Shown: positions 20,663-33,306 of the stretch, in pieces
Layout: the number at the start of each line of letters is the position of its first letter
Numbering within the stretch: position 1 is the first letter of the stretch
Assembly (NCBI GenBank): GCA_030268105.1
Contig: BSDZ01000119.1
Location: forward strand, 124,001-188,000
Reading direction: 5' to 3'
Length of the DNA: 64,000 bases
Origin: Volvox africanus
Taxonomy: Eukaryota; Chlorophyta; Chlorophyceae; Chlamydomonadales; Volvocaceae
The notes under the pieces: model-generated
The model's input: the letters and a program-made list of their open reading frames with translations, nothing else
Databases searched by the model: none
What the model was told of the DNA's origin: nothing
Made by a program: the position numbers and the translations under genes

Positions 20663-23600
20663 CTGCAGATATATTCCCCCTGTCATGCATCGACACCAAT
20701 ATGTCGCCCAATAAGCCACGTCCGCAGCAACTGCTAAAATACATCGGCCTTCTGCAATATGGATGGTTGGCCCAGCGTGTGTTTTGTTTCATTTATCTGG
20801 TGGCCATTTGATGATGGTCGATTGGGTAACGATTGAGACCCTCGACATTATTAGAGCCCCGGGTGAGAATGAGACTCGTACGACTAAGACAGCCTCATCC
20901 GCCAATGTAGGATAATTTAAACTAGTGCCGTACCTAACTAGCCAGAGCTATAGCTGAGCAGCATCTCAGCCACATTGCCGTACGTTTCCGACATCATGAT
21001 CGTTGTGGACCACAACACATCGTGATCGTGGCCAGACATGTCAACCAGATATTTGCGTCATCCTGCGTTCTTGCTTCGTACTGCGTATTGTATCTTCCCG
21101 ATCTTGTTCGTTGTTTCCTAGACAGGATGGTGGGGCGTGTTTTCGTTCAGAGGTACAACTTGTGGCCTGAGCAGTGAACAATAAATGGATGCCGTATAGA
21201 AGGCATATCTGTGTTGGGTCTTTGGTGCCCACTTCACTGGGCCATGCCGCATAGGGCATGGCACCGGTTAGCAGGGAGGTGATGGATGTCGTTTTCGTAT
21301 GACAGCAACGGGACAGTGCGTCACCCTTGTACCTAGGATGCATATCTGCCCTGCCTTTGCCTGGACCGTCTTCATGTTCAATATTGCTCAAGTATCTTGA
21401 CACCGCCAGCATTCATCTTTTCTTGTCTTCCTTTTAGCGGCACTTTATGGCGTGTGTGCGGTGGTGTGGTGACGGAGGTGGCGGTCTTAAGAGAAGGGGA
21501 TGCGGTGGATATATAGTGATAGGAAATTGTGGGACCCCAGACTGGTTGGCAATGATGGCGGTGACACAGGCAGCGGAGAGGAAGCCCCGGTGACGGTGGT
21601 GGTGGGGAGAAAAGGCGTGCAGAGGTTTGCGGCTGCAGAGATGGATGATGGACAGTGCACGTGCGGATGACGGCTGGAAGGATTGGAGGGATTGGAAGGA
21701 TTGGTCAGGTGGCATTAGCGGGGCTCAACAATGTGCAGGACAGCACTCGAAGCTGGAGGTAGAGGTGGCGTGGCTTTGAGGACGGAGGTGAGCGCGGAGG
21801 GGGAGGTAGATGACATGTTCACGACAGCAGGCAGGGGGCAATCTAGGGGCGGTTCATCGGTGCATCAATGCAATCGCTGCATGAACGTCATAAAGCAGAC
21901 TAGAATTGCATGGTTTGATTGTTCTCGTACGCCTCAGAGCTGATCTTATCTTTCGCATGCCTGAATGCGCCGCATCTTCCAAATGAGCCGTGTTTGAGAC
22001 ATGCCGTTACAGGTATCGGTATTTATAACTCCTCCAACGAACAAATGCCCGCATCCAGAGAACGTAAGAAAGTAGGTACAGTGTGGCTCATGTAACATCT
22101 TTTGACACACTCAGGGTGTCCAGCAGTCCGTACGGAATGTTATATCACACTGTACATTCTCTGCACTTTCCTCAACGCCCAATCACATGGTCGAGGTTAC
22201 CAACCGGCAATAATACTAGTTTCAGATGTCATTACATCAGGTGTTATTTTTTGGAAATAGCGGGTCCCACCATCAGGGTCCGTCCAAGATGGGAAAAAGA
22301 TGATCGTATGGAAATTAGCACCGAGACGTGGAGGGCGCACGTTCGGGGTGTCCACGCCATCTATATCCGTCCCCCCTTGAAAGGCCAACCCTGGCTGCCG
22401 GCACCCGGCAGCCAACGCATCTGCTATGTTCAGCGTCAAGCCTCAGTGAACCCAACCGCTTCAAACTGCTGCCGTACACCTATATGTGGATCGGTCTCCT
22501 TGACGTACAGGACACCTCTGCCAGCACGGCCTTCTGCGAGCCTCGGCTGCCAACTGCACCCGCGGGCATCATCACCGACGCATTGGAGTTTGGGGTGGGA
22601 TGGGGTAGGCCGGGGCTTTGGAACACTGGCGCCCAGGCCAGGATAAGTAGGGGTGGGGTTCGAAGTGCGCGCGCGCGTGTGTGTGTATGAACGTACAAAG
22701 AAGCCAGACAGGACATCGACTGTATGAAGCGCACAAACCCTGTCATGAGTCCCCCCCGTCCCGGGCAAGCCCTCGGCGCAAACAAAGATAACGATCAACA
22801 TTTTATGAATTCCAAAGTGCAGTGCAGTGCCGTTATGAGACGGCAGCGAAACGTGAATACCTGACCCAGTCGGGCATAGGCGAGATCCATGAATGATGGA
22901 AGGCAGAAGAAAGCATGAATTCGTATGAACGCGCTAAGTGAGCACACAATCCACGAGTAATATGGCTCGCCGATAGGGTCATCATAGGTTCCAAGCGTAT
23001 ACACCGCGACGAAACACATTATCCTGGGCGGCACGCGTCATGTTCATTTGGAACGCGTATGGATCAGCATTGGGTGACCAGCTGTGAGAAAAGGATGACC
23101 AACACGGACCAGCCAACATTGACAGTTTTGATACCTTCACACCCCAAATTAAGTTCAAGCTTAAAGTCCGTGAAATTGTTTCTCTGATGGCGCACGACCG
23201 GTCTCTGGGATAATGCAAAGGTCATCGACGCCGTGTGAAATTTTGGGATTCTCTTTCCAGCCTCCCATTCCGCATGCAAAGTTGAGAATTTAGTTGACAG
23301 ATTGCAACTCAGCGTAGTTGGGTTACGCCATTCCCGTTGCTCCTGACCTCCTGCGAGCTGCCATTTATTCGTTTAAGCGGTGCAGTTCCACACCGACAAA
23401 TTCAGATGTTCGCAAACCTGCATGCTGAGGCATTTTGAGCACAATCCTGCCTTAAGAATGCCATTGAGGTTGCTTCATCATTGTCTCAATTTGGGTACTT
23501 CAAAGAGACGCAGGCGTACGATACTTGAGGAGTTCGACCGAAGTGCATTATCAGCACTTTTAGCAGCAAATTGCACACACGTTGTGTTTCTCAATTTCCT

Positions 23601-23761
23601 GGATCAATGCATAACGGTGTTTACACACAAATCACAAACGAGCTTTCCTACATCCGCCGTTGAGGCTTGGAACTTTGACAGCTCTAGCCTGGACGCACCA
23701 AACGCAACACTTGAGTCTTCTTTAGGATAGGAACAGTAATTATAGCATCCAGAACTCCAAA
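20663..23761 (+). other. Spacer 4: 3099 bp between copies 4 and 5
   Basis: Content is as in spacer 1 with positions shifted by 18543. I noticed no private variant. Confidence 0.9.
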
Positions 23762-26700
23762 ATGCAGCATAACTCCAACCCAACGAAGGTCACGAGGACA
23801 CAGAGGTTTGTGCCTGCGGCACACGTCACATGCCCTCAACCTGCGGGGCCTTTCTGGACCCCAGAAACAACTGGCGATCGTGCGGCGAGCCGTTCATGGC
23901 CTCAGTCGACTGAGGTCGTACCGGCAAATTTGCTGGCAAACAAGATGTCCTTCACGAACGTGAAGACGTGGGTTATCCGTGCACGTGAGGATAACTGCAG
24001 TAGGGATAAGGTTACGACAAACAATCACATGAGTGTCAGCAGCGGCGGAGGAAACTTCGGACTTGATCTCGGTGCCACGCCGTTGCGTGACGGCTTCCGG
24101 CAAGTGGTGGATGACACCAAGGAGAAGCTTATGACAGTGCGCAAGGTGTGTGATGGTATATGTGCGTATACATGGTGTGCTCTGTTTTAGGGCTGACCTT
24201 GGAACGACTGAGACTCACACTTTGTTTCTGTTCCCTGCACCTGCGTTCTCTCGCACAGGTTACTGCTCAAGCATTCTCAAAGGAAGGATGGTTTCGATCA
24301 TGGAATTTTCTGAAGCTCCAGGCTCAAGACAAGGAGCAGGTGCACCTACCAGCGTCCGCGCAGTTGCTGCAGCCCTCTTCGGCACTGGCCAACCGCAAGG
24401 AGTGCTCCACAGCGACGGCGGTAGTGGTGAGTTCTGGTTGTCGTTGGTAGATATGCAGCAGCTTCTTTTGGCTACAACTGACTTAGGCTACAACCCACAG
24501 TCGCGGTGTATATATGGCGAACGATATTCGTGGTTTATAAGGTTATAAAGGCTCGCGGCAGCCCAAACCCCTATGTTAGCCGTGGGCGACAATGACACCT
24601 GCACACTGACTTGATGAGCCTGACTTTGTCTGCATGTTGAAGATCGATCGTGTATGCATCCTTTCTGTACATCATGCTTTGCATGTTATCCCATCCGACG
24701 ATTGCAGCTGGTGGACTGTGCTCAAGAGTCAGCGGACGAGCATGGAGAAGTACAGCAGCGTGAGGCTGCTGCAGCTGAGCTGCGGGCGACTGTGGTGGAA
24801 TTGGAGAAGCGACATGAGGCCGCTGAGGCTGCCGCGGCTGAGCTGCGGGCGGCAGTAGGAGAGGAGGAGAAGAGGCGTGAGGCCGCTGAAGCTGCCGCGG
24901 CTGAGCTGCGGGCGGCAGTAGGAGAGGAGGAGAAGAGGCGTGAGACCGCTGAGGCTGCCGCGGCTGAGCTGCGGGCGGCAGTAGGAGAGGAGGAGAAGCG
25001 ACGTGAGGCCGCTGAGGCTGCCGCAGCTGAGCTGCGGGCGGCAGTAGGAGAGGAGGAGAAGAGGCGTGAGGCCGCTGAGGCTGCCGCGGCTGAGCTGCGG
25101 GCGGCAGTAGGAGAGGAGGAGAAGCGACGTGAGACCGCTGAAGCTGCCGCGGCTGAGCTGCGGGCGGCAGTAGGAGAGGAGGAGAAGAGGCGTGAGACCG
25201 CTGAGGCTGCCGCGGCTGAGCTGCGGGCGGCAGTAGGAGAGGAGGAGAAGCGACGTGAGGCCGCTGAGGCTGCCGCAGCTGAGCTGCGGGCGGCAGTAGG
25301 AGAGGAGGAGAAGAGGCGTGAGGCCGCTGAGGCTGCCGCGGCTGAGCTGCGGGCGGCAGTAGGAGAGGAGGAGAAGAGGCGTGAGGCCGCTGAGGCTGCC
25401 GCGGCTGAGCTGCGGGCGGCAGTAGGAGAGGAGGAGAAGAGGCGTGAGGCCGCTGAGGCTGCCGCAGCTGAGCTGCGGGCGGCGGTAGGAGAGGAGGAGA
25501 AGAGGCGTGAGGCCGCTGAGGCTGCCGCGGCTGAGCTGCGGGCGGCAGTAGGAGAGGAGGAGAAGAGGCGTGAGGCCGCTGAGGCTGCCGCAGCTGAGCT
25601 GCGGGCGGCGGTAGGAGAGGAGGAGAAGAGGCGTGAGGCCGCTGAGGCTGCCGCAGCTGAGCTGCGGGCGGCGGTAGGAGAGGAGGAGAAGAGGCGTGAG
25701 GCCGCTGAGGCTGCCGCAGCTGAGCTGCGGGCGGCGGTAGGAGAGGAGGAGAAGAGGCGTGAGGCCGCTGAGGCTGCCGCAGCTGAGCTGCGGGCGGCGG
25801 TAGGAGAGGAGGAGAAGAGGCGTGAGACCGCTGAGGCTGCCGCAGCTGAGCTGCGGGCGGCGGTAGGAGAGGAGGAGAAGAGGCGTGAGGCCGCTGAGGC
25901 TGGTGCAGCTGAGCTGCGGGCGGCCGTGATGGAGGGGGAGAAGCGACGTGAGGCCGCTGAGGCGACCATAGTTCAGCTTCGAGCTATGGTGGTGAAGATG
26001 GAAGAGCAGGTACGGCAGGGGTCAGATTGCAAACGCCACCTATGTATCACCTCTGCCGTTCATCGTTTGACTTTAGATTATTTAAATCGCATGTGTAGAG
26101 GCAAGGCTCAGGTTGCCAAAGAACCGTGCACTCTGGAGATAGGGTGTTCCTGTGTGCTTTAGTTGTGTCATATGTCATGTTCTCTGACTGACAGATATCT
26201 TGTGGCCGCTTCCGCCCGGCCTTTGCCATCATTTGCTCTCTCGTTTTCTTCACTCTACCCCGCGCATATTGACCCTTCTCCCATGACTACACGCCCTTGC
26301 AGGTGCGCTGCAGCAACGAGCAGATTACGAAGTGTAACTCCCTTCAGGAAAGGTTTGCTAACGTCCAGAAGTCGATGAAACTGTACCGCTTCCAGTCACG
26401 AAGGCTGAAGCGGTTGTTGAAAGAGGTGAGGATGGTGCGGCCCAGTGGGGCAGAGGGCAGAGGCGCAATGCTGCATGGTGCCTGCGTGGCTGTCTGTTTG
26501 CATACTGGGGATTTTGGTGAGCCATGGGGGGGGAGCATGTGTATCCGAATCCGTTGTTATTATTTACGAGCTCCCCTCCCTTTCCCTCACAAACACGCAC
26601 ATGCAGGCACACGGCCAGGCGCTGGACGCTGCCGACGACTACATCTTCCTCAATGACGAGGATGACGTGCACATGGCGGAGCGGATGATAAGGTTTGAGG

Positions 26701-26984
26701 AGCCCGTGCAGGCCGAGAGTGTTTCAGCAGCCTTGGAGCCGCCTGCGATTGCCCCGGCAGCAATACAGCCCACCACTCCCACGAAGCTAGAGGAGCGGCT
26801 GCACTATAGCTATAAGTCCAGGGGCAGCAAGTCGACGGCGATTTCTGCTCCCTGCAGTTGGGGGATTCGGGACACGTTTGTGGAGGTGTTTGGGTCGCGG
26901 ATATGTGGCCAGGCGTCTATCGCAGCCAAGTCTGTTTTTGTGAAGCTTCTAGAGGCTGCCGCGGGGCAGCCAAGTTACCGCTGA
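23762..26984 (+). CDS. Coiled-coil-like repeat protein gene, copy 5 (784 aa, 6-bp deletion in exon 5)
   Basis: Exons are 23762-24145, 24259-24426, 24708-26009, 26303-26425 and 26607-26984. It has 18 repeats. In exon 5 a 6-bp in-frame deletion near 26927 removes Pro-Ser, so the segment IAAPSKS becomes IAAKS. Repeat 6 starts ETAEA instead of EAAEA, and the terminal repeat starts EAAEAG instead of ETAEAG. Intron 4 carries a G where copies 1 to 4 carry an A. The deletion is shared only with copy 6. Confidence 0.78.
24816..25949 (+). repeat. 63-bp coding minisatellite, copy 5 (18 units)
   Basis: The length matches copy 2, but unit 6 is ACC-type (Thr) and the terminal unit is GCC-type (Ala). It therefore belongs to a different allele class of the same length. 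Confidence 0.95.
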
Positions 26985-29900
26985 CTGCAGATATATTCCC
27001 CCTGTCATGCATCGACACCAATATGTCGCCCAATAAGCCACGTCCGCAGCAACTGCTAAAATACATCGGCCTTCTGCAATATGGATGGTTGGCCCAGCGT
27101 GTGTTTTGTTTCATTTATCTGGTGGCCATTTGATGATGGTCGATTGGGTAACGATTGAGACCCTCGACATTATTAGAGCCCCGGGTGAGAATGAGACTCG
27201 TACGACTAAGACAGCCTCATCCGCCAATGTAGGATAATTTAAACTAGTGCCGTACCTAACTAGCCAGAGCTATAGCTGAGCAGCATCTCAGCCACATTGC
27301 CGTACGTTTCCGACATCATGATCGTTGTGGACCACAACACATCGTGATCGTGGCCAGACATGTCAACCAGATATTTGCGTCATCCTGCGTTCTTGCTTCG
27401 TACTGCGTATTGTATCTTCCCGATCTTGTTCGTTGTTTCCTAGACAGGATGGTGGGGCGTGTTTTCGTTCAGAGGTACAACTTGTGGCCTGAGCAGTGAA
27501 CAATAAATGGATGCCGTATAGAAGGCATATCTGTGTTGGGTCTTTGGTGCCCACTTCACTGGGCCATGCCGCATAGGGCATGGCACCGGTTAGCAGGGAG
27601 GTGATGGATGTCGTTTTCGTATGACAGCAACGGGACAGTGCGTCACCCTTGTACCTAGGATGCATATCTGCCCTGCCTTTGCCTGGACCGTCTTCATGTT
27701 CAATATTGCTCAAGTATCTTGACACCGCCAGCATTCATCTTTTCTTGTCTTCCTTTTAGCGGCACTTTATGGCGTGTGTGCGGTGGTGTGGTGACGGAGG
27801 TGGCGGTCTTAAGAGAAGGGGATGCGGTGGATATATAGTGATAGGAAATTGTGGGACCCCAGACTGGTTGGCAATGATGGCGGTGACACAGGCAGCGGAG
27901 AGGAAGCCCCGGTGACGGTGGTGGTGGGGAGAAAAGGCGTGCAGAGGTTTGCGGCTGCAGAGATGGATGATGGACAGTGCACGTGCGGATGACGGCTGGA
28001 AGGATTGGAGGGATTGGAAGGATTGGTCAGGTGGCATTAGCGGGGCTCAACAATGTGCAGGACAGCACTCGAAGCTGGAGGTAGAGGTGGCGTGGCTTTG
28101 AGGACGGAGGTGAGCGCGGAGGGGGAGGTAGATGACATGTTCACGACAGCAGGCAGGGGGCAATCTAGGGGCGGTTCATCGGTGCATCAATGCAATCGCT
28201 GCATGAACGTCATAAAGCAGACTAGAATTGCATGGTTTGATTGTTCTCGTACGCCTCAGAGCTGATCTTATCTTTCGCATGCCTGAATGCGCCGCATCTT
28301 CCAAATGAGCCGTGTTTGAGACATGCCGTTACAGGTATCGGTATTTATAACTCCTCCAACGAACAAATGCCCGCATCCAGAGAACGTAAGAAAGTAGGTA
28401 CAGTGTGGCTCATGTAACATCTTTTGACACACTCAGGGTGTCCAGCAGTCCGTACGGAATGTTATATCACACTGTACATTCTCTGCACTTTCCTCAACGC
28501 CCAATCACATGGTCGAGGTTACCAACCGGCAATAATACTAGTTTCAGATGTCATTACATCAGGTGTTATTTTTTGGAAATAGCGGGTCCCACCATCAGGG
28601 TCCGTCCAAGATGGGAAAAAGATGATCGTATGGAAATTAGCACCGAGACGTGGAGGGCGCACGTTCGGGGTGTCCACGCCATCTATATCCGTCCCCCCTT
28701 GAAAGGCCAACCCTGGCTGCCGGCACCCGGCAGCCAACGCATCTGCTATGTTCAGCGTCAAGCCTCAGTGAACCCAACCGCTTCAAACTGCTGCCGTACA
28801 CCTATATGTGGATCGGTCTCCTTGACGTACAGGACACCTCTGCCAGCACGGCCTTCTGCGAGCCTCGGCTGCCAACTGCACCCGCGGGCATCATCACCGA
28901 CGCATTGGAGTTTGGGGTGGGATGGGGTAGGCCGGGGCTTTGGAACACTGGCGCCCAGGCCAGGATAAGTAGGGGTGGGGTTCGAAGTGCGCGCGCGCGT
29001 GTGTGTGTATGAACGTACAAAGAAGCCAGACAGGACATCGACTGTATGAAGCGCACAAACCCTGTCATGAGTCCCCCCCGTCCCGGGCAAGCCCTCGGCG
29101 CAAACAAAGATAACGATCAACATTTTATGAATTCCAAAGTGCAGTGCAGTGCCGTTATGAGACGGCAGCGAAACGTGAATACCTGACCCAGTCGGGCATA
29201 GGCGAGATCCATGAATGATGGAAGGCAGAAGAAAGCATGAATTCGTATGAACGCGCTAAGTGAGCACACAATCCACGAGTAATATGGCTCGCCGATAGGG
29301 TCATCATAGGTTCCAAGCGTATACACCGCGACGAAACACATTATCCTGGGCGGCACGCGTCATGTTCATTTGGAACGCGTATGGATCAGCATTGGGTGAC
29401 CAGCTGTGAGAAAAGGATGACCAACACGGACCAGCCAACATTGACAGTTTTGATACCTTCACACCCCAAATTAAGTTCAAGCTTAAAGTCCGTGAAATTG
29501 TTTCTCTGATGGCGCACGACCGGTCTCTGGGATAATGCAAAGGTCATCGACGCCGTGTGAAATTTTGGGATTCTCTTTCCAGCCTCCCATTCCGCATGCA
29601 AAGTTGAGAATTTAGTTGACAGATTGCAACTCAGCGTAGTTGGGTTACGCCATTCCCGTTGCTCCTGACCTCCTGCGAGCTGCCATTTATTCGTTTAAGC
29701 GGTGCAGTTCCACACCGACAAATTCAGATGTTCGCAAACCTGCATGCTGAGGCATTTTGAGCACAATCCTGCCTTAAGAATGCCATTGAGGTTGCTTCAT
29801 CATTGTCTCAATTTGGGTACTTCAAAGAGACGCAGGCGTACGATACTTGAGGAGTTCGACCGAAGTGCATTATCAGCACTTTTAGCAGCAAATTGCACAC

Positions 29901-30083
29901 ACGTTGTGTTTCTCAATTTCCTGGATCAATGCATAACGGTGTTTACACACAAATCACAAACGAGCTTTCCTACATCCGCCGTTGAGGCTTGGAACTTTGA
30001 CAGCTCTAGCCTGGACGCACCAAACGCAACACTTGAGTCTTCTTTAGGATAGGAACAGTAATTATAGCATCCAGAACTCCAAA
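26985..30083 (+). other. Spacer 5: 3099 bp between copies 5 and 6
   Basis: Content is as in spacer 1 with positions shifted by 24865. The adjoining exon 5 carries the 6-bp deletion, but the spacer length is unchanged. Confidence 0.9.
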
Positions 30084-33000
30084 ATGCAGCATAACTCCAA
30101 CCCAACGAAGGTCACGAGGACACAGAGGTTTGTGCCTGCGGCACACGTCACATGCCCTCAACCTGCGGGGCCTTTCTGGACCCCAGAAACAACTGGCGAT
30201 CGTGCGGCGAGCCGTTCATGGCCTCAGTCGACTGAGGTCGTACCGGCAAATTTGCTGGCAAACAAGATGTCCTTCACGAACGTGAAGACGTGGGTTATCC
30301 GTGCACGTGAGGATAACTGCAGTAGGGATAAGGTTACGACAAACAATCACATGAGTGTCAGCAGCGGCGGAGGAAACTTCGGACTTGATCTCGGTGCCAC
30401 GCCGTTGCGTGACGGCTTCCGGCAAGTGGTGGATGACACCAAGGAGAAGCTTATGACAGTGCGCAAGGTGTGTGATGGTATATGTGCGTATACATGGTGT
30501 GCTCTGTTTTAGGGCTGACCTTGGAACGACTGAGACTCACACTTTGTTTCTGTTCCCTGCACCTGCGTTCTCTCGCACAGGTTACTGCTCAAGCATTCTC
30601 AAAGGAAGGATGGTTTCGATCATGGAATTTTCTGAAGCTCCAGGCTCAAGACAAGGAGCAGGTGCACCTACCAGCGTCCGCGCAGTTGCTGCAGCCCTCT
30701 TCGGCACTGGCCAACCGCAAGGAGTGCTCCACAGCGACGGCGGTAGTGGTGAGTTCTGGTTGTCGTTGGTAGATATGCAGCAGCTTCTTTTGGCTACAAC
30801 TGACTTAGGCTACAACCCACAGTCGCGGTGTATATATGGCGAACGATATTCGTGGTTTATAAGGTTATAAAGGCTCGCGGCAGCCCAAACCCCTATGTTA
30901 GCCGTGGGCGACAATGACACCTGCACACTGACTTGATGAGCCTGACTTTGTCTGCATGTTGAAGATCGATCGTGTATGCATCCTTTCTGTACATCATGCT
31001 TTGCATGTTATCCCATCCGACGATTGCAGCTGGTGGACTGTGCTCAAGAGTCAGCGGACGAGCATGGAGAAGTACAGCAGCGTGAGGCTGCTGCAGCTGA
31101 GCTGCGGGCGACTGTGGTGGAATTGGAGAAGCGACATGAGGCCGCTGAGGCTGCCGCGGCTGAGCTGCGGGCGGCAGTAGGAGAGGAGGAGAAGAGGCGT
31201 GAGGCCGCTGAAGCTGCCGCGGCTGAGCTGCGGGCGGCAGTAGGAGAGGAGGAGAAGAGGCGTGAGACCGCTGAGGCTGCCGCGGCTGAGCTGCGGGCGG
31301 CAGTAGGAGAGGAGGAGAAGCGACGTGAGGCCGCTGAGGCTGCCGCAGCTGAGCTGCGGGCGGCAGTAGGAGAGGAGGAGAAGAGGCGTGAGGCCGCTGA
31401 GGCTGCCGCGGCTGAGCTGCGGGCGGCAGTAGGAGAGGAGGAGAAGCGACGTGAGACCGCTGAAGCTGCCGCGGCTGAGCTGCGGGCGGCAGTAGGAGAG
31501 GAGGAGAAGAGGCGTGAGACCGCTGAGGCTGCCGCGGCTGAGCTGCGGGCGGCAGTAGGAGAGGAGGAGAAGCGACGTGAGGCCGCTGAGGCTGCCGCAG
31601 CTGAGCTGCGGGCGGCAGTAGGAGAGGAGGAGAAGAGGCGTGAGGCCGCTGAGGCTGCCGCGGCTGAGCTGCGGGCGGCAGTAGGAGAGGAGGAGAAGAG
31701 GCGTGAGGCCGCTGAGGCTGCCGCGGCTGAGCTGCGGGCGGCAGTAGGAGAGGAGGAGAAGAGGCGTGAGGCCGCTGAGGCTGCCGCAGCTGAGCTGCGG
31801 GCGGCGGTAGGAGAGGAGGAGAAGAGGCGTGAGGCCGCTGAGGCTGCCGCGGCTGAGCTGCGGGCGGCAGTAGGAGAGGAGGAGAAGAGGCGTGAGGCCG
31901 CTGAGGCTGCCGCAGCTGAGCTGCGGGCGGCGGTAGGAGAGGAGGAGAAGAGGCGTGAGGCCGCTGAGGCTGCCGCAGCTGAGCTGCGGGCGGCGGTAGG
32001 AGAGGAGGAGAAGAGGCGTGAGGCCGCTGAGGCTGCCGCAGCTGAGCTGCGGGCGGCGGTAGGAGAGGAGGAGAAGAGGCGTGAGGCCGCTGAGGCTGCC
32101 GCAGCTGAGCTGCGGGCGGCGGTAGGAGAGGAGGAGAAGAGGCGTGAGACCGCTGAGGCTGCCGCAGCTGAGCTGCGGGCGGCGGTAGGAGAGGAGGAGA
32201 AGAGGCGTGAGGCCGCTGAGGCTGGTGCAGCTGAGCTGCGGGCGGCCGTGATGGAGGGGGAGAAGCGACGTGAGGCCGCTGAGGCGACCATAGTTCAGCT
32301 TCGAGCTATGGTGGTGAAGATGGAAGAGCAGGTACGGCAGGGGTCAGATTGCAAACGCCACCTATGTATCACCTCTGCCGTTCATCGTTTGACTTTAGAT
32401 TATTTAAATCGCATGTGTAGAGGCAAGGCTCAGGTTGCCAAAGAACCGTGCACTCTGGAGATAGGGTGTTCCTGTGTGCTTTAGTTGTGTCATATGTCAT
32501 GTTCTCTGACTGACAGATATCTTGTGGCCGCTTCCGCCCGGCCTTTGCCATCATTTGCTCTCTCGTTTTCTTCACTCTACCCCGCGCATATTGACCCTTC
32601 TCCCATGACTACACGCCCTTGCAGGTGCGCTGCAGCAACGAGCAGATTACGAAGTGTAACTCCCTTCAGGAAAGGTTTGCTAACGTCCAGAAGTCGATGA
32701 AACTGTACCGCTTCCAGTCACGAAGGCTGAAGCGGTTGTTGAAAGAGGTGAGGATGGTGCGGCCCAGTGGGGCAGAGGGCAGAGGCGCAATGCTGCATGG
32801 TGCCTGCGTGGCTGTCTGTTTGCATACTGGGGATTTTGGTGAGCCATGGGGGGGGAGCATGTGTATCCGAATCCGTTGTTATTATTTACGAGCTCCCCTC
32901 CCTTTCCCTCACAAACACGCACATGCAGGCACACGGCCAGGCGCTGGACGCTGCCGACGACTACATCTTCCTCAATGACGAGGATGACGTGCACATGGCG

Positions 33001-33306
33001 GAGCGGATGATAAGGTTTGAGGAGCCCGTGCAGGCCGAGAGTGTTTCAGCAGCCTTGGAGCCGCCTGCGATTGCCCCGGCAGCAATACAGCCCACCACTC
33101 CCACGAAGCTAGAGGAGCGGCTGCACTATAGCTATAAGTCCAGGGGCAGCAAGTCGACGGCGATTTCTGCTCCCTGCAGTTGGGGGATTCGGGACACGTT
33201 TGTGGAGGTGTTTGGGTCGCGGATATGTGGCCAGGCGTCTATCGCAGCCAAGTCTGTTTTTGTGAAGCTTCTAGAGGCTGCCGCGGGGCAGCCAAGTTAC
33301 CGCTGA
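30084..33306 (+). CDS. Coiled-coil-like repeat protein gene, copy 6 (784 aa, near-twin of copy 5)
   Basis: Exons are 30084-30467, 30581-30748, 31030-32331, 32625-32747 and 32929-33306. I found no difference from copy 5: it has the same 18-repeat order, the same ETAEA repeat 6, the same EAAEAG terminal repeat and the same 6-bp exon 5 deletion (near 33249). Copies 5 and 6 look like the product of a very recent duplication of one 6322-bp unit. Confidence 0.78.
31138..32271 (+). repeat. 63-bp coding minisatellite, copy 6 (18 units)
   Basis: It has the same unit order as copy 5, including the Thr variant in unit 6 and the Ala variant in the terminal unit. Confidence 0.95.
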